From: Streptomyces sp. NP-1717
Lineage (GTDB): Bacteria; Actinomycetota; Actinomycetes; Streptomycetales; Streptomycetaceae
NCBI RefSeq assembly: GCF_022695985.1
Contig: NZ_JAAPBF010000012.1
Location: 1 to 64,000 of the forward strand
Length of the DNA: 64,000 nucleotides
Reading direction: 5' to 3'
The position numbers were made by a program, and so were the translations under genes. Below are positions 32,601-42,881 of this stretch, piece by piece (position 1 is the stretch's first letter; every line of letters begins with the position of its first letter). The notes below the pieces were generated by a model that saw only the letters and a list, made by a program, of their open reading frames with translations, was not told the origin of the DNA and did not search any database.

Positions 32601-34410
32601 TCTGGTGCAGGAGCGCGGACTCGGGGTCGAACATGACGTCGCGCAGGGGCTGTTCGAGATGTTCGCCGAACGCCTCGGAGATCTCGTCGAGTACGCGGGC
32701 GAACACGGGGTGCGCGGCGTGCAGTTCGCGTCCCATGCCGGGGCGCTGCGAGCCCTGCCCGGAGAACAGGACGGCGAGTCTGCCCGGTTCCGGCACGGTC
32801 CTGGGGGTCTCCCGTCCGTCGGCCAGCGCGTCGAGCCCGGCGCGGAGTTCGGCCAGGTCGCGGCCGGTGACGGCGGCGCGGTGGGGGAAGGCGGAACGGG
32901 TGGTGGCGAGCGAGAGGCCCACGTCGGCGGGGTCGTACGGGTCGACGGTGTCGAGCAGCCGGCCCGCCTGCGCGCGTACGGCTTCCGCGGTGCGGCCCGA
33001 CAGCACCCAGGGCACCACGGGCAGTTCGGGGCCGGGCTCGGGCCGCGGCGCCTCGGGCCCGGTGGCCTCCTCGACGATGATGTGCGCGTTGGTGCCGGAG
33101 ATGCCGAAGGAGGAGACGCCCGCGCGGCGCGGCGCGTCGGCGGAGTCCCAGGGCAGCGCCTCGGTGAGGAGTTCGATGTCGCCCGCCGTCCAGTCCACGG
33201 CGGTGGAGGGCCGCTCGGCGTGCAGGGTCTTGGGGAGCACTCCGGCGCGCATGGCCATGACGACCTTGATGACGGCGGCCACTCCCGCCGCCGCCTGCGG
33301 GTGGCCCATGTTGGACTTGATGGAGCCGAGCCGGACGGGCCGGTCCTTCGGGCGGTCCTGGCCGTAGGTGGCGATGACGGCCTGCGCCTCGATGGGGTCG
33401 CCCAGGGTGGTGCCGGTGCCGTGCGCCTCGACGAGGTCGATCTGGTGCGGGGCGAGTCGCGCGTCGGCGAGTGCCTGGCGGATGACACGGATCTGCGCGG
33501 GGCCGCTGGGGGCGGTCATGCCGTTGGAGGCGCCGTCCTGGTTGATGGCGCTGCCGCGGATCACGGCGAGCACCTCGTGGCCGTTGCGGCGCGCGTCGGA
33601 GAGCCGTTCGACGAGGAGCATGCCGGCGCCCTCGGCCCACGCGGCGCCCGCCGCGTCCTCGGAGAAGGAGTGGCAGCGCCCGTCGGGCGACAGCGCGCGG
33701 CGCTCGCTGAACTCCACGAACATCTCGGGGCTCGCCATCACGGCGGCGCCGCCGGCGAGCGCGAGGGTGCATTCGCCCCGGCGCAGCGCCAGGCAGGCGT
33801 TGTGCAGGGCGACGAGGGAGGAGGAGCAGGCCGTGTCCATGGTGACGGCGGGGCCTTCGAGACCGAGGGTGTAGGCGATGCGCCCGGAGACGATGCTGCC
33901 GGAGATGGTGCCGCCGACGTAGTCGTGGTGCATGAGGCCGACGAAGACACCGGTCGGGGTGCCCTTCACGGAGAGCGGGTCGATGCCCGCCCGCTCGAAC
34001 GCCTCCCAGGAGGTCTCCAGCAGGAGCCGCTGCTGCGGGTCGGTACCCGCCGCGTCCTTGGGGCTGATACCGAAGAAGGACGGGTCGGACTCGGCGGCGT
34101 CGTGCAGGAAGCCGCCGTGCCGTACGTAGCTCTTGCCGGGCACGCCGGGCTCGGGGTCGTACAGCGCGTCGATGTCCCAGCCGCGGTCGAGCGGGAAGCC
34201 GGAGACGACGTCGGTGCCGTCGGCGACGATCCGCCACAGGTCCTCGGGGGTGCGTGCCCCGCCGGGGTAGCGGCAGCCCATGCCGATGACGGCGATCGGC
34301 TCGCGGTACCGCTCCTCCAGTTCGCGCACCCGCAGGCGGCTTCGCTCCAGCTCGGTCGTGGCCCGCTTGAGGTAGTCGCGGAGCTTGTCCTGAGTGGCGG
34401 ACTCTTCCAT
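29656..34410 (-). CDS. Type I PKS protein B: one KS-AT-KR-ACP module
   Basis: 1584 aa. N-terminal docking helix ([15 protein letters not shown]), KS (Cys near residue 194), AT (GHSIGE near 636; HAFH, malonyl), a KR-dimerisation element after the AT ([12 protein letters not shown]), KR (Tyr near 1299, LDD motif, B-type), ACP (Ser near 1464) and a C-terminal docking tail ending [12 protein letters not shown]. No DH, so this module should leave a beta-hydroxyl. The ATG overlaps the stop of PKS A by one base (TAATG), which fixes the start and implies translational coupling. The same frame stays open upstream to 35727, but that part is a shadow inside PKS A. PKS C begins 64 bp downstream. Confidence 0.95.
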   Translation of the reverse strand: MEESATQDKLRDYLKRATTELERSRLRVRELEERYREPIAVIGMGCRYPGGARTPEDLWRIVADGTDVVSGFPLDRGWDIDALYDPEPGVPGKSYVRHGGFLHDAAESDPSFFGISPKDAAGTDPQQRLLLETSWEAFERAGIDPLSVKGTPTGVFVGLMHHDYVGGTISGSIVSGRIAYTLGLEGPAVTMDTACSSSLVALHNACLALRRGECTLALAGGAAVMASPEMFVEFSERRALSPDGRCHSFSEDAAGAAWAEGAGMLLVERLSDARRNGHEVLAVIRGSAINQDGASNGMTAPSGPAQIRVIRQALADARLAPHQIDLVEAHGTGTTLGDPIEAQAVIATYGQDRPKDRPVRLGSIKSNMGHPQAAAGVAAVIKVVMAMRAGVLPKTLHAERPSTAVDWTAGDIELLTEALPWDSADAPRRAGVSSFGISGTNAHIIVEEATGPEAPRPEPGPELPVVPWVLSGRTAEAVRAQAGRLLDTVDPYDPADVGLSLATTRSAFPHRAAVTGRDLAELRAGLDALADGRETPRTVPEPGRLAVLFSGQGSQRPGMGRELHAAHPVFARVLDEISEAFGEHLEQPLRDVMFDPESALLHQTAYTQAALFAFETALHRQLESWGVRPDLLGGHSIGEIVAAHVAGVLSLPDAVTLVSARGRLMQALPTGGAMIAVAAPESDVAPLLTDGVDIAAVNGPRSVVVSGDEEAALAVAARFEKTNRLKVSHAFHSHRMDGMLDAFRDVLATLTFHPPKVPVVSNVTGLVAGAELTTPDYWVRHVRGSVRFHDGVTTLAAEGATRFLEVGPDAILTGMAQDVVPDVIGTQRRDRAETQALMDALCLLHTSGQGPDWHAVFAGARRVPLPTYPFRRDRHWENAPSLGFGAPGQPDAERGDAFWQLVTDGDVGAVAATLGVTDERAVGAVLPALADWHGKRQANSEVDGWRYRVGWRPLPVSDTAVRGRWLAVVPQTSADDPWLKTVLTGLADRGLDIDTLPVPDDAQDRAALAALLTSRADTTDATGPDGVLSLLAPDHPVTTTAALVQALGDAGIPAPLWCVTRDSVAHAPGDTPTGFRQAGVWGLGRVAALEHPDRWGGLVDLPAEPGHRTPALLAGVLTAGGGEDQIVVRESGAYARRLEHAPHRPGGAPWQPTGTVLVTGATGAVGQHVARRLAADGAEHLLLVSRRGPDAPGAGDLVAELTATGVQVTLAACDTADRAALAALLDTVPAAHPLTAVIHLAGVLDDGVLDALTPERFAAVLDAKAETARHLHELTADTDLSAFVLFSSLTATVGGAGQANYAAANASLDALAEYRRATGLPATSVAWGPWGGGGMASDHTVRDAGRALGIRQLDPDRALTALRRALESGDTVVTVADVDWTKFAPAFAAGRPAPLFGDLPEVQAAPATADAPVADDFARKLAGLTAGERDRALEELVRGQAATVLGHSSADGVEATAAFRDLGFDSLSSVDLRNRISAAAGVPLPATLIFDYATPAALAKYLGTELAGAEESVDSVLAELDRLAARLADLSAEDLQEGRVTSRVRAVLNGLDERVADGGSAAGQLEEATADDVFAFIDRELGSA

Positions 34411-37400
34411 TACCGGGCTCCCAGTTCGTTGTCGATCTTCGCGAAGAGTTCCTCGTCGGTGGCGGATCCGAGGTCGGCGGGCCCGGCCCCCGGGCCGGCC
34501 GCGGCGTGGGTGTCGTACCAGGTGCGCAGCAGCGCCTCCAGGCGCGCGCCGACGCGGGCGTGGGCGCCGTCGAGGTCGGGCAGTGCGGTGAGTTCGGTTT
34601 CGAGCCGGTCCACTCCGACGAGCAGCGACCGGACCAGGTCGGCGGGGCCGGGGACGAGTTGTGCCTTGAGGTACGCGGCCAGTGCCAGGGGTGTGGGCCG
34701 GTCGAAGACGAGGGTCGCCGGGAGGGTGAGTCCGGTCGCCCTGCCGAGGAGGTTGCGCAGTTCCACGGCGGCCAGCGAGTCGAAGCCCATCTCCTGGAAG
34801 GCGCGGCCGGGCTCGACGGACCGCTCGGAGGTGTGCCCGAGTACACCGGCGACGTGGGTGCGGACGAGCGTGAGCAGGGCGCGGTCCCGCTCGTCGTCGG
34901 CGAGGGGCGCGAGCCGCTCCCGCCAGGGCGTACCGGCCTCGGCGGTGCCGGTCGCGGTGGTACGGCGGCGGGCGGGCCTGACCAGTGCGCGCAGGAGCGG
35001 CGGGATGCCGTCCGGGCGGGCGGCCACGGCCGGGGTGTCGATGCGGGTGGGGACCAGGACGGGGTCGGGGCCGCCGGCGGCGGCGTCGAAGAGGGCGAGG
35101 CCCTGGGCGACGGGCAGTGCGGGCAGACCGAGCCGGCCCATGCGTTCCAGGTCGGCCGCGTCCATCTCGTCGGCCATGCCGCCGGTGCCCGACCAGAGGC
35201 CGAAGGCCATCGACACGGCGGGCAGTTTCCCGGCGGCCCGGTGGGCGGCGAGGGCGTCGAGGAAGGCGTTGGCCGCCGCGTAACCGGCCTGGCCGCCGCC
35301 GACGAGCAGCGAGGCCGTCGAGGAGAGCAGGACGAAGGCGACCGTGTCCCGGTCCTTGGTGAGTTCGTGCAGATGCCAGGCGGCGTCGACCTTGGGCCGC
35401 AGCACGCGGTCGATCTGGTCGGTGGTGAGGCCGGTGAGGGTGGCGTTGTCGACGACACCGGCCGCGTGCACGACGCCCCGGATGTCGTGGGCGTCGAAGA
35501 GCGCGGCGAGTTGGCCCCGGTCGGCGGCGTCGCAGCGGGCGATGTCCACCTCGGCGCCGAGGGCGGTGAGTTCGGCGCGCAACTCCGTTGCCCCGGGGGC
35601 CTGTTCGCCGCGCCGGCTGGTCAGCAGCAGGCGTCTCACGCGGTGCCGGGTGACGAGGTGGCGGGCGATGACGCCGCCGAGTCCGCCGGTGCCTCCGGTG
35701 ACCAGGACGGTGCCGGCGGTCTCCCACCGGGGCCCCTCCCCCGTCTTGGCGCGGGCGAGGCGTGGAACACGTATCTCCCCTTCTCCCACGAAGACTTCGG
35801 GTTCGTCGCAGCCGAGTGCCGCCGCCAGGAGACTTGCGGCGCCGCCCGGTTCGTCGCTGCCGGAGGGGAGGCGGTCGGTGTGCACCAGCAGGAACCGGCC
35901 GGGGTTCTCCGACTCGGCCGCGCGCAGCAGCCCGGTGAGCGGGGCGTGCGTGAGGTCGTCGTCGTGTACGAGGACGGCGAGGCGGGTGCGGGCGAGGCGT
36001 TCGTCGGCGAGGTGGGAGCGGACGGCGCCCAGGACGCGGTGCAGTCCGGCACGTGCTGCGGCGGGCACGGGTTCGGCGCCGGGGCCGGGGGCGGCGGGCA
36101 GCACGATCACATCGGGAACGGGCGTGAGGGCGGCGAGTTCACCGAGGTCCTGGTGGGCGGGGACGCCGAGGCCGAGGTCGGTGGCGCCCCATACGGCGGT
36201 ACGTACGGGGGTGGGCGTGCCGCCCGGCAGCGGTACGCGTTCCAGGGCGAACAGCGACTCGTCGGCGCCCGCGGCGAGTTGGGCGGCGCTGACGGGGCGG
36301 GCGACGAGTCCCCGTACCGTCGCGACGGGCGTGCCGCGGCCGTCGGAGAGTTCGAGGGCGACACCGTCACCCTCGGACTCGGTCATGCGCAGCCGCAGCA
36401 CGCGGGCGCCCGCCGCGTGCAGGGTGACCCCGCTCCAGGAGAAGGGCAGGACGGCCTCGCCCTCGGCGAGTTCGACCAGGTTGACGTGGAGGACGGCGTC
36501 GAGGAGCGCGGGGTGGAGTCCGAAGGCGGTGGCGCCGGCCGCGGGGTCCGCGCCCGCGTCCTGCGGGAGTTCGGCCTCCGCGAAGAGGTCGTCGCCGCGC
36601 TTCCACACGGCTTTCAGACCCTGGAAGGCGGCGCCGTAGCCGTAACCGACGCGGGCGAGCCGGGGGTAGAGGTCGCCGAGCGGGACGGGCTCGGCGCCCT
36701 CGGGCGGCCATACGTCCCCCTGGGCGGGGGGCGCGCCGTCCTGGTCCTGGTCGACGGCGAGGACGCCGTCGGCGTTACGGGTCCAGGGTGCGTCGGGCAG
36801 GTCGGCACGCCGCGAGAAGATGGTCAGCGTGCGGCGGCCGCCGGCCTCGGCGCCGACCGCGGCCTGCACGGCGACGGATCCGTCGGCGGACAGCAACAGC
36901 GGTGCGTGCAGGGTGAGTTCGTCGACAGCGGCGCAGCCGGAACGGTCGGCGGCCTGGACGGCCATCTCGACGAAGGCCGTGCCGGGCAGCAGCACCGACC
37001 CGAGGACCGCGTGGTCCGCGAGCCAGGGCTGGTCGGCGAGGGACAGCCGTCCGGTGAGCAACAGGCCGCCGGTGTCGGGGAGTTCACTGACGGCGCCGAG
37101 CAGCGGGTGGCCGGTGGGCTGCTGGCCGAAGCCCTGTACGTCACGGACTCCGGCGCCCGCCTCCAGCCAGTACCTGTCGCGCTGGAAGGCATAGGTCGGC
37201 AGGGTGGTGCGGCGGGGGCGGTGCGGTGCGAAGAAGGCGCCCCAGTCGACGGCGGAGCCCGCCGAGTGGAGGTGGCCGAGGGCGGCGACGAGGTCGCGCT
37301 CCTCCGCGCCGTCGCGGCGCATGGTGGCGACGGCGGCGATGTCTCCGTCGCTGTGGCTCTGGCTGTCGAGGCAGTCGCGGGCCATGGCGGTCAGGACCGC

Positions 37401-39875
37401 GTCGGGGCCGAGCTCCACGTACCGGCGCGCGCCCAGTGCGTGCAGGGCGGTGACGGCGGCGGCGAAGCGCACCGGTTCGCGGACGTGCCTCACCCAGTAG
37501 CCGGGGGTGGCGAGTTCACTGTCCGCGGCGGCTCCGGTGAGCGCCGAGACGATGGGGACGGCCGGCGGGTGGAAGGTGAGGGTGCGCACGACCCGTTCGA
37601 ACTCGGCCAGCATCGGTTCCATCAGCGGTGAGTGGAAGGCGTGCGACACGCTCAGCCTGCGGCTCTTGGTGAACCGCGCGGCGACGGCGTCGACTTCGGC
37701 CGCCACGCCCGAGACGACCACGGACGCCGGTCCGTTGACGGCGGCGAGCGCGACGCCGTCCGTCAGGTGCGGCAGGACCTCGGCCTCGGTGGCGCGGATC
37801 GCCGCCATGGCGCCGCCCGCCGGGAGCGGGCGCATCAGCCGGCCGCGCGCCGTGACGAGCGTGACGGCGTCCGGGAGGGAGAGCACCCCCGCCACATGTG
37901 CGGCGGCGATCTCGCCGACGGAGTGCCCGGCGAGCAGGTCGGGCCGTACGCCGAGTGATTCGAGGAGCCGGAAGAGCGCGACCTCCACGGCGAAGATCGC
38001 CACCTGGGCGTGGTCGGTGCGGGTGAGCTGTTCGGCGTCGCCCTCGATCAGTTCGGCGAGGGGTCGCTCCAGATCGGGGTCCGCGAGCGCGGCGACGGCG
38101 TCGAAGGCGTCGGCGAACACCGGGAAGGCGGCGCGCAGTTCGCGTCCCATGCCGACACGCTGGGACCCCTGTCCGGTGAAGAGGAACGCCGTGCCGCCGT
38201 CGGTGACGCGCCGCGCGGTGACGGTGTCGAGTCCGGCGAGCAGTTCGTCGGTGGTGGCGCCGAGGACGACCGCGCGGTGGCCGTAGTGCGTCCGGGTGGT
38301 GGCGAGCGCGTATCCGACGTCGGCGGGAGGGGCACCGTCGGCGCCGGGGCGGGTGAGGTGGGTGCGGAGCTTGTGCGCCTGCGCGGTCAGCGCCTCCGGC
38401 GTACGGGCGCAGAGCAGCCACGGCACGGTGGCGGCGCGCGGGGACGGCGCGTCCGCCTCCGTCGCCCCGGGGACCGCTTCCGCCTCGGACTCCGGGGCCT
38501 GTTCGAGGATCAGATGCGCGTTGGTGCCGCTGATGCCGAACGAGGAGACCGCCGACCGGCGCGGCCGGCCGGTCGCGGGCCACGCCCGCGGTTCGGTGAC
38601 GAGCGCGACGGCGCCGGACTCCCAGTCGACCTCGGTGGAGGGTTCCTCGGCGTGCAGGGTGGGCGGGACGGTGCCGTGCCGCATCGCCATGACCATCTTC
38701 ATCACCCCCGCCACCCCGGCGGCGGCCTGGGTGTGCCCCAGGTTCGACTTCACCGAACCGAGGAGCAGGGGACGGTCGGCGGGGTGTTCGCGGCCGTAGG
38801 AGGCGAGCAGCGCGTGGGCCTCGATGGGGTCGCCGAGGGAGGTGCCGGTGCCGTGTGCCTCGACGACGTCCACGTCGGCCGGGGTGAGTCCGGCGCCGGC
38901 CAGCGCCTGGCGGATGACGCGCTGCTGGGAGGGGCCGTTGGGCGCGGTGAGCGTGCTGCTGGCCCCGTCGGAGTTGATCGCGCTGCCCTTGACGACGGCG
39001 AGCACCGGATGTCCGTTGCGCCGGGCGTCCGCGAGCCGTTCGACCACCAGCATGCCGACGCCCTCGCCCCAGCCGGTGCCGTCCGCCGACGCGCCGAACG
39101 CCTTGCACCTGCCGTCCGGGGACAGACCGCGCTGTCGGCTGAAGTCCACGAATGTCTCGGGTGTCGACATGACGGTCACTCCGCCGGCCAGCGCGAGCGT
39201 GCACTCACCGGACTGGAGCGCCCTGACGGCCCAGTGCAGGGCGACGAGCGAGGAGGAGCACGCGGTGTCGACGGTGACGGCGGGCCCTTCGAGCCCGAGC
39301 GTGTACGCGACCCGGCCCGAGGCGATGCTGGCCGCGCTGCCGTTGCTCAGATAGCCGTCGAGGTCGTCGGGCACGGTCGCGAGGCGGGTGGCGTAGTCGT
39401 TGTACATGACGCCCGCGAACACCCCGGTCCTGCTGCCGCGCAGGTCGGCGGGGAGGATCCCGGCGTTCTCGAACGCCTCGTGACTCACCTCCAGCAGCAG
39501 GCGCTGCTGCGGGTCCATGGCCAGTGCCTCGCGGGGGCTGATCCCGAAGAAGTCGGGGTCGAAGTCGGCGGCGTCGTGCAGGAATCCGCCGGTGCGCGCG
39601 TACGTCTTGCCGGGTGCGTCGGGGTCGGGGTCGTAGAGCGCCTCCACGTCCCACCCGCGGTCGGCGGGGAAGTCCGAGACCGCGTCGGTCCCGGACGCCA
39701 CCAGGCGCCACAGCTCCTCGGGCGTGCTGACACCGCCGGGGTAGCGGCAGGCCATGCCCACAATCGCGACGGGTCCGTGGGCCCGCTGCTCCCACTCGCG
39801 CAGCCGGCGCCTGGCCTCCCGAAGATCGGAGGCCGTTCGCTTGAGGTAGTCGAGGAGTTGATCGTCGTTGTTCAC
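34410..39875 (-). CDS. Type I PKS protein A: one KS-AT-DH-KR-ACP module
   Basis: About 1821 aa from the GTG at 39875 ([13 protein letters not shown]), chosen because the docking helix starts there; the open frame runs to 40046 but the extra segment is unlike PKS. Domains: KS with normal active Cys near residue 204, AT (GHSVGE near 650; HAFH, malonyl), DH ([13 protein letters not shown], His near 954), KR (Tyr near 1531, VDN in place of LDD), ACP (Ser near 1699), and a C-terminal docking tail [11 protein letters not shown] resembling that of protein B. It should add a two-carbon unit processed to a double bond. The N-terminal docking helix means it expects an acyl chain from another PKS protein that is not in this window. 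No ribosome site is clear. Confidence 0.93.
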   Translation of the reverse strand: MNNDDQLLDYLKRTASDLREARRRLREWEQRAHGPVAIVGMACRYPGGVSTPEELWRLVASGTDAVSDFPADRGWDVEALYDPDPDAPGKTYARTGGFLHDAADFDPDFFGISPREALAMDPQQRLLLEVSHEAFENAGILPADLRGSRTGVFAGVMYNDYATRLATVPDDLDGYLSNGSAASIASGRVAYTLGLEGPAVTVDTACSSSLVALHWAVRALQSGECTLALAGGVTVMSTPETFVDFSRQRGLSPDGRCKAFGASADGTGWGEGVGMLVVERLADARRNGHPVLAVVKGSAINSDGASSTLTAPNGPSQQRVIRQALAGAGLTPADVDVVEAHGTGTSLGDPIEAHALLASYGREHPADRPLLLGSVKSNLGHTQAAAGVAGVMKMVMAMRHGTVPPTLHAEEPSTEVDWESGAVALVTEPRAWPATGRPRRSAVSSFGISGTNAHLILEQAPESEAEAVPGATEADAPSPRAATVPWLLCARTPEALTAQAHKLRTHLTRPGADGAPPADVGYALATTRTHYGHRAVVLGATTDELLAGLDTVTARRVTDGGTAFLFTGQGSQRVGMGRELRAAFPVFADAFDAVAALADPDLERPLAELIEGDAEQLTRTDHAQVAIFAVEVALFRLLESLGVRPDLLAGHSVGEIAAAHVAGVLSLPDAVTLVTARGRLMRPLPAGGAMAAIRATEAEVLPHLTDGVALAAVNGPASVVVSGVAAEVDAVAARFTKSRRLSVSHAFHSPLMEPMLAEFERVVRTLTFHPPAVPIVSALTGAAADSELATPGYWVRHVREPVRFAAAVTALHALGARRYVELGPDAVLTAMARDCLDSQSHSDGDIAAVATMRRDGAEERDLVAALGHLHSAGSAVDWGAFFAPHRPRRTTLPTYAFQRDRYWLEAGAGVRDVQGFGQQPTGHPLLGAVSELPDTGGLLLTGRLSLADQPWLADHAVLGSVLLPGTAFVEMAVQAADRSGCAAVDELTLHAPLLLSADGSVAVQAAVGAEAGGRRTLTIFSRRADLPDAPWTRNADGVLAVDQDQDGAPPAQGDVWPPEGAEPVPLGDLYPRLARVGYGYGAAFQGLKAVWKRGDDLFAEAELPQDAGADPAAGATAFGLHPALLDAVLHVNLVELAEGEAVLPFSWSGVTLHAAGARVLRLRMTESEGDGVALELSDGRGTPVATVRGLVARPVSAAQLAAGADESLFALERVPLPGGTPTPVRTAVWGATDLGLGVPAHQDLGELAALTPVPDVIVLPAAPGPGAEPVPAAARAGLHRVLGAVRSHLADERLARTRLAVLVHDDDLTHAPLTGLLRAAESENPGRFLLVHTDRLPSGSDEPGGAASLLAAALGCDEPEVFVGEGEIRVPRLARAKTGEGPRWETAGTVLVTGGTGGLGGVIARHLVTRHRVRRLLLTSRRGEQAPGATELRAELTALGAEVDIARCDAADRGQLAALFDAHDIRGVVHAAGVVDNATLTGLTTDQIDRVLRPKVDAAWHLHELTKDRDTVAFVLLSSTASLLVGGGQAGYAAANAFLDALAAHRAAGKLPAVSMAFGLWSGTGGMADEMDAADLERMGRLGLPALPVAQGLALFDAAAGGPDPVLVPTRIDTPAVAARPDGIPPLLRALVRPARRRTTATGTAEAGTPWRERLAPLADDERDRALLTLVRTHVAGVLGHTSERSVEPGRAFQEMGFDSLAAVELRNLLGRATGLTLPATLVFDRPTPLALAAYLKAQLVPGPADLVRSLLVGVDRLETELTALPDLDGAHARVGARLEALLRTWYDTHAAAGPGAGPADLGSATDEELFAKIDNELGAR

Positions 39876-40179
39876 CAACGCGCCATCCGATCGGAATCGA
39901 AGAAGCTCTCCGAGCAGCGGACGAGACGGCTTCGTGATCACGTCTCCCCGCTCCAGTGAGGCTAGGCAGGGGCCCGGAGGGCCAACACCCCCTAACCCCC
40001 CCAGCGGCCCGTGCGCGGTCCCGCCCGGTGATCCGGGGGCCGGCACGGCCGGCGTTCCGCGCGGCGCGGCGAGCGTTCGGGGCCCCGCCGTAGGGGCGCG
40101 TAGGGGCTGAACCGGGTCCGGTTCCCTCTTCTAATCTGCTGGCCGGAACCGCTTCTCATCGAGGGACAAGGGAGTCGGC
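39876..40179. promoter_or_regulatory. Divergent control region, PKS operon and SDR gene
   Basis: 304 bp. The minus strand, toward the PKS, carries TTAGGGGG at 39988-39995. On the plus strand CGTAGGGGC occurs twice, at 40089-40097 and 40099-40107, a 10-bp period. A perfect inverted repeat GAACCGG-GT-CCGGTTC lies at 40109-40124, with a further GGAACCG at 40145-40151, just before the SDR gene; TAATCT at 40132-40137 may be its -10. The G-rich boxes may serve a pathway activator and the GGAACCG sites a repressor; both are inferences. Confidence 0.55.
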
Positions 40180-41046
40180 GTGGCGACGGTACTCATCACC
40201 GGGTGCAGCAGCGGGATCGGTCTGGAGACGGCGCTGGCGTTCGCGCGTCGCGGTGACCGTACGTACGCCTCGATGCGGAACGTCGCGAAGGCGGCCCGGC
40301 TTCGCGAGCGGGCCGAGGCGGAGAGTCTCGATCTTCGGATCATCGCCCTGGACGTCACCGACGACGCTTCGACGACGGCCGCCGTGCGCGAGGTGGAGAG
40401 CGCGCACGGGGCCGTCGACGTCCTCGTCAACAACGCCGGGGTCAACCATGTGGGCGCCGTCGAGACCACGCCTCTCGACGAGGCGCGGACCGTGATGGAG
40501 ACGAACTTCTGGGGAGCGCTGCGGACCACACGGGCCGTCCTGCCCGCCATGCGACGACAGGGTGGTGGGGTCGTCGTCAACGTCAGCTCGCTCGCGGGAC
40601 GCACCTGGTCGGTGCCCTACGGCGGCTTCTACGCGGCCGGCAAGTCGGGACTCGGAGCCGTCAGCGAGGCCCTCGCCGGTGAGGTCGGACGGTTCGGGAT
40701 CCGTGTCGTGTGCCTGGAGCCCGGCAGCTTCGCGACGGACGTCCACACCAACGCGCTCGCGCGTGAGGTGGCCGGCGACGGACCGTACGGCGCCGACGAG
40801 GCGTGGCTGAGGCGGTTCATGCTCGGCACGGCCGAGGGGGCCGGCGACGCGGGAGTGGTCGCGGACGCCGTCGTCGCCGCCGCCGAGGACCCCGCCACAC
40901 CACTGCACGCGCCGGTCGGCGACGGGGCGGAGGCGGCGATCGAGATGGTGGGCAAGGTCGCCTTCGACGACTGGCTCCCCCAGTTCGTCGAGTACGCGCA
41001 GACCCTGGCGGGTCCCCGTCCCCCCGCCCCGGAGCACGGTCGCTGA
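40180..41046 (+). CDS. Short-chain dehydrogenase/reductase
   Basis: 288-aa classical SDR using NAD(P)H. It has the TGCSSGIG cofactor motif near residues 6-13, NNAG in the fourth strand, the catalytic Ser in NVSSLAG and YAAGK (Tyr about 151, Lys about 155). The start is GTG at 40180 after AAGGGAG. It is divergent from the PKS operon. It could tailor the polyketide by interconverting a ketone and an alcohol, or be an unrelated neighbour; the sequence cannot decide. The separate palindromes in its promoter suggest its own repressor. Confidence 0.9.
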   Translation: MATVLITGCSSGIGLETALAFARRGDRTYASMRNVAKAARLRERAEAESLDLRIIALDVTDDASTTAAVREVESAHGAVDVLVNNAGVNHVGAVETTPLDEARTVMETNFWGALRTTRAVLPAMRRQGGGVVVNVSSLAGRTWSVPYGGFYAAGKSGLGAVSEALAGEVGRFGIRVVCLEPGSFATDVHTNALAREVAGDGPYGADEAWLRRFMLGTAEGAGDAGVVADAVVAAAEDPATPLHAPVGDGAEAAIEMVGKVAFDDWLPQFVEYAQTLAGPRPPAPEHGR

Positions 41047-41125
41047 GTCCGGCGGCGCGACGTATCGGACGCGCGGCCCGGCGGGCAGGGCGCGGCCCGG
41101 CGGAATGTCCGCGTGGCCCGGCGGA

Positions 41126-42154
41126 TCAGGCGGCGGTGCGCTCCTCGACCTCCCGGCGGCGCAGACGGGCCTGTCCGACGGCGGGCGGGGCGTAGGCCAT
41201 GTCCAGCGTCCCCACATCGGTGCCGGGGGCCACGACGGCGTCGATCCGGTCGAGGATGTCGTCGCTCAGGACGGTTCCGGCGCCCGCGAGGAGGTCGTCC
41301 AGGTGGTCCGTCGTGCGCGGGCCGATGATCGCCGAGGTGACGCCTGGGTGGGAGATCGCGAAGGCCGTCGCCAGGTGCGTCAGCGACATCCCGGCCTCCT
41401 GGGCGACCGGGATGAGCTGCTCGACGGCGTCGAGGCGGCGCTCGTCGGCGAGGTGTCTGAAGCCGAAGCCGGCCCGGTGGGTGTCGTTGGGCCGCCCCTT
41501 GCGGTAGCGGCCCGTGAGCAGACCTCCGGCCAGCGGGCTGAAGACCAGGGCGCCCATGCCGTAGCGCTCGCAGACGGGCAGTACCTCGCGCTCGATCCCC
41601 CGGTTGAGGATCGAGTACGTCGGCTGCTCCGTACGGAACCGCGCCAGGCCGCGCCGCTCGGCGACCCACTGCGCCTCGACGATGTCCGACGCGGGGAAGG
41701 ACGAGGTGCCGATGGCCCGGACCTTGCCCGCGCGGATCATGTCGGTGAGGGCCGAGAGGGTCTCCTCGACATCGGTGTCCGGCGCGGGCCGGTGGATCTG
41801 GAACAGGTCGACGTGGTCGGTGCCGAGCCGGCGCAGCGAGTCGTCGAGCGCGCGGGTGAGCCAGCGCCGTGAGTTGCCCTGCTGGTTGGGGTCGTCCCCC
41901 ATGGGGAGGTGCGCCTTGGTGGCGAGTACGACGTTGTCCCTGCGGCCCTTGAGGGCCTTGCCGAGGATGGTCTCGGACTCGCCGCGCGAGTAGGCGTCGG
42001 CGGTGTCGACGAAGTTGACGCCCGCGTCGAGCGCCTTGTGGATGATGCGGACGCAGTCCTCGTGGTCGGGGTTGCCCAGGACGCCGAACATCATCGCGCC
42101 CAGGCAGTAAGGGCTGACCTTGATGCCGGTGCGGCCCAGCGTGCGGTACTTCAT
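41126..42154 (-). CDS. Aldo/keto reductase
   Basis: 342-aa NAD(P)H-dependent reductase of the TIM-barrel AKR superfamily. Asp50 and Tyr55 in FVDTADAYSRGE, Lys in LATKAHL and His in FQIHRP form the expected catalytic set. The frame is open to 42508, but MKYRTLGRTG at 42154 is the usual family N terminus. It is convergent with the SDR (80 bp gap) and divergent from the MoxR-type operon. The promoter carries two GGAAC-N3-GTTCC operators, so expression is probably induced by a ligand. The substrate is unknown. Confidence 0.92.
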   Translation of the reverse strand: MKYRTLGRTGIKVSPYCLGAMMFGVLGNPDHEDCVRIIHKALDAGVNFVDTADAYSRGESETILGKALKGRRDNVVLATKAHLPMGDDPNQQGNSRRWLTRALDDSLRRLGTDHVDLFQIHRPAPDTDVEETLSALTDMIRAGKVRAIGTSSFPASDIVEAQWVAERRGLARFRTEQPTYSILNRGIEREVLPVCERYGMGALVFSPLAGGLLTGRYRKGRPNDTHRAGFGFRHLADERRLDAVEQLIPVAQEAGMSLTHLATAFAISHPGVTSAIIGPRTTDHLDDLLAGAGTVLSDDILDRIDAVVAPGTDVGTLDMAYAPPAVGQARLRRREVEERTAA

Positions 42155-42207
42155 GTCGCTCCTGCGGAATCGGGGATGCCGTCGCGGCGCGGTACGCCGA
42201 CGGAAAC

Positions 42208-42255
42208 GGAACCGTGTTCCACATCGACGATACGGAACATCGTTCCGTTTAGCAA
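42208..42255 (-). promoter_or_regulatory. Aldo/keto reductase promoter with twin palindromic operators
   Basis: Reading the minus strand, TTGCTA (42250-42255) and TATCGT (42227-42232) form a -35/-10 pair with a 17-bp spacer. The spacer overlaps a perfect dyad, ACGGAAC-ATC-GTTCCGT at 42232-42248. A second GGAAC-CGT-GTTCC lies at 42208-42220, 26 bp centre to centre, downstream of the -10. This is a repressor-type layout, TetR- or MarR-like by inference. No matching regulator gene is in the window. Confidence 0.7.
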
Positions 42256-42377
42256 CGAGGACTCTCCGCGTATCCGCGGACAGGCCCCGACCGGCGTTGT
42301 CAGTGGTCACCGCTAGGTTCTTGGGTGTTCCGCCGTTCTGGCGAGGAACTCCCCCCTGGTGCAAAGGAGATGGTGCG

Positions 42378-42881
42378 GTGTCACATTGGGAGAGGTCGAG
42401 CACGGCGCGGGTGGTACCACCCGCGCGGCCGCGCAAGCTCGCGAAGGTGCCGTTCGTCGAGCTGGCCGACGGGCGTCTGCAGGGTGTCGTGTCCAGTGGC
42501 TCGGACATCGCGCGGGTCTACGTCTCGTCGGTCGCGGCCGTCACGTACGCCTACGCCTGCAGCACCAACAACAACCGGCCCTGCGGTGGCGCGCGGGGCG
42601 GGTTCTGCAACCACATCCGCACCCTCGTCCAGGAGGCGGTGCTCCAGTACGGCGCCGAGCGCGTCGCCCGCTATCTGCGGGTCGAGACCGCCGAGGGCGA
42701 GCCGACCGCGCAGACCCTCACCGCGGGGATGACGGGCACCCGTCCACCGCAGGGCGACACCACCGCCGCGGCGACCGTCTTCAGCCGGTTCCTGCGCCAC
42801 CTCGCCTATCTGGAACTCGCCCCGACCACCGCGCCGTTGCCGGAGATGCAGTGGTTCCCGCCGACCAGGGCGGTGGCGTGA
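42378..42881 (+). CDS. Small Cys/His (SWIM-like?) protein, first gene of the MoxR operon
   Basis: 167 aa from a GTG at 42378 preceded by AAAGGAGA. The only motif is a likely zinc-binding set C-x7-C-x7-C-x-H at Cys61, Cys69, Cys77 and His79, reminiscent of but not matching the SWIM zinc-finger pattern. The rest has no recognised domain. The stop overlaps the next ATG (TGATG). Its place at the head of a VWA/MoxR operon suggests a nucleic-acid- or protein-binding accessory role (inference). TAGGTT at 42314-42319 could be the operon -10. Confidence 0.75.
   Translation: MSHWERSSTARVVPPARPRKLAKVPFVELADGRLQGVVSSGSDIARVYVSSVAAVTYAYACSTNNNRPCGGARGGFCNHIRTLVQEAVLQYGAERVARYLRVETAEGEPTAQTLTAGMTGTRPPQGDTTAAATVFSRFLRHLAYLELAPTTAPLPEMQWFPPTRAVA

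Noticed and set aside
30595..35283. 1562-codon plus-strand frame opposite PKS B/A
   Set aside because: Shadow of the PKS coding frame without recognisable protein features.
34411..35727. Longer N-terminal extension of PKS B
   Set aside because: Codes an Arg-rich out-of-frame stretch inside PKS A; the ATG at 34410 begins a normal docking helix.
39250..39270. Possibility that PKS A carries a KSQ loading domain
   Set aside because: The active-site segment reads DTACSSS, a normal Cys KS.
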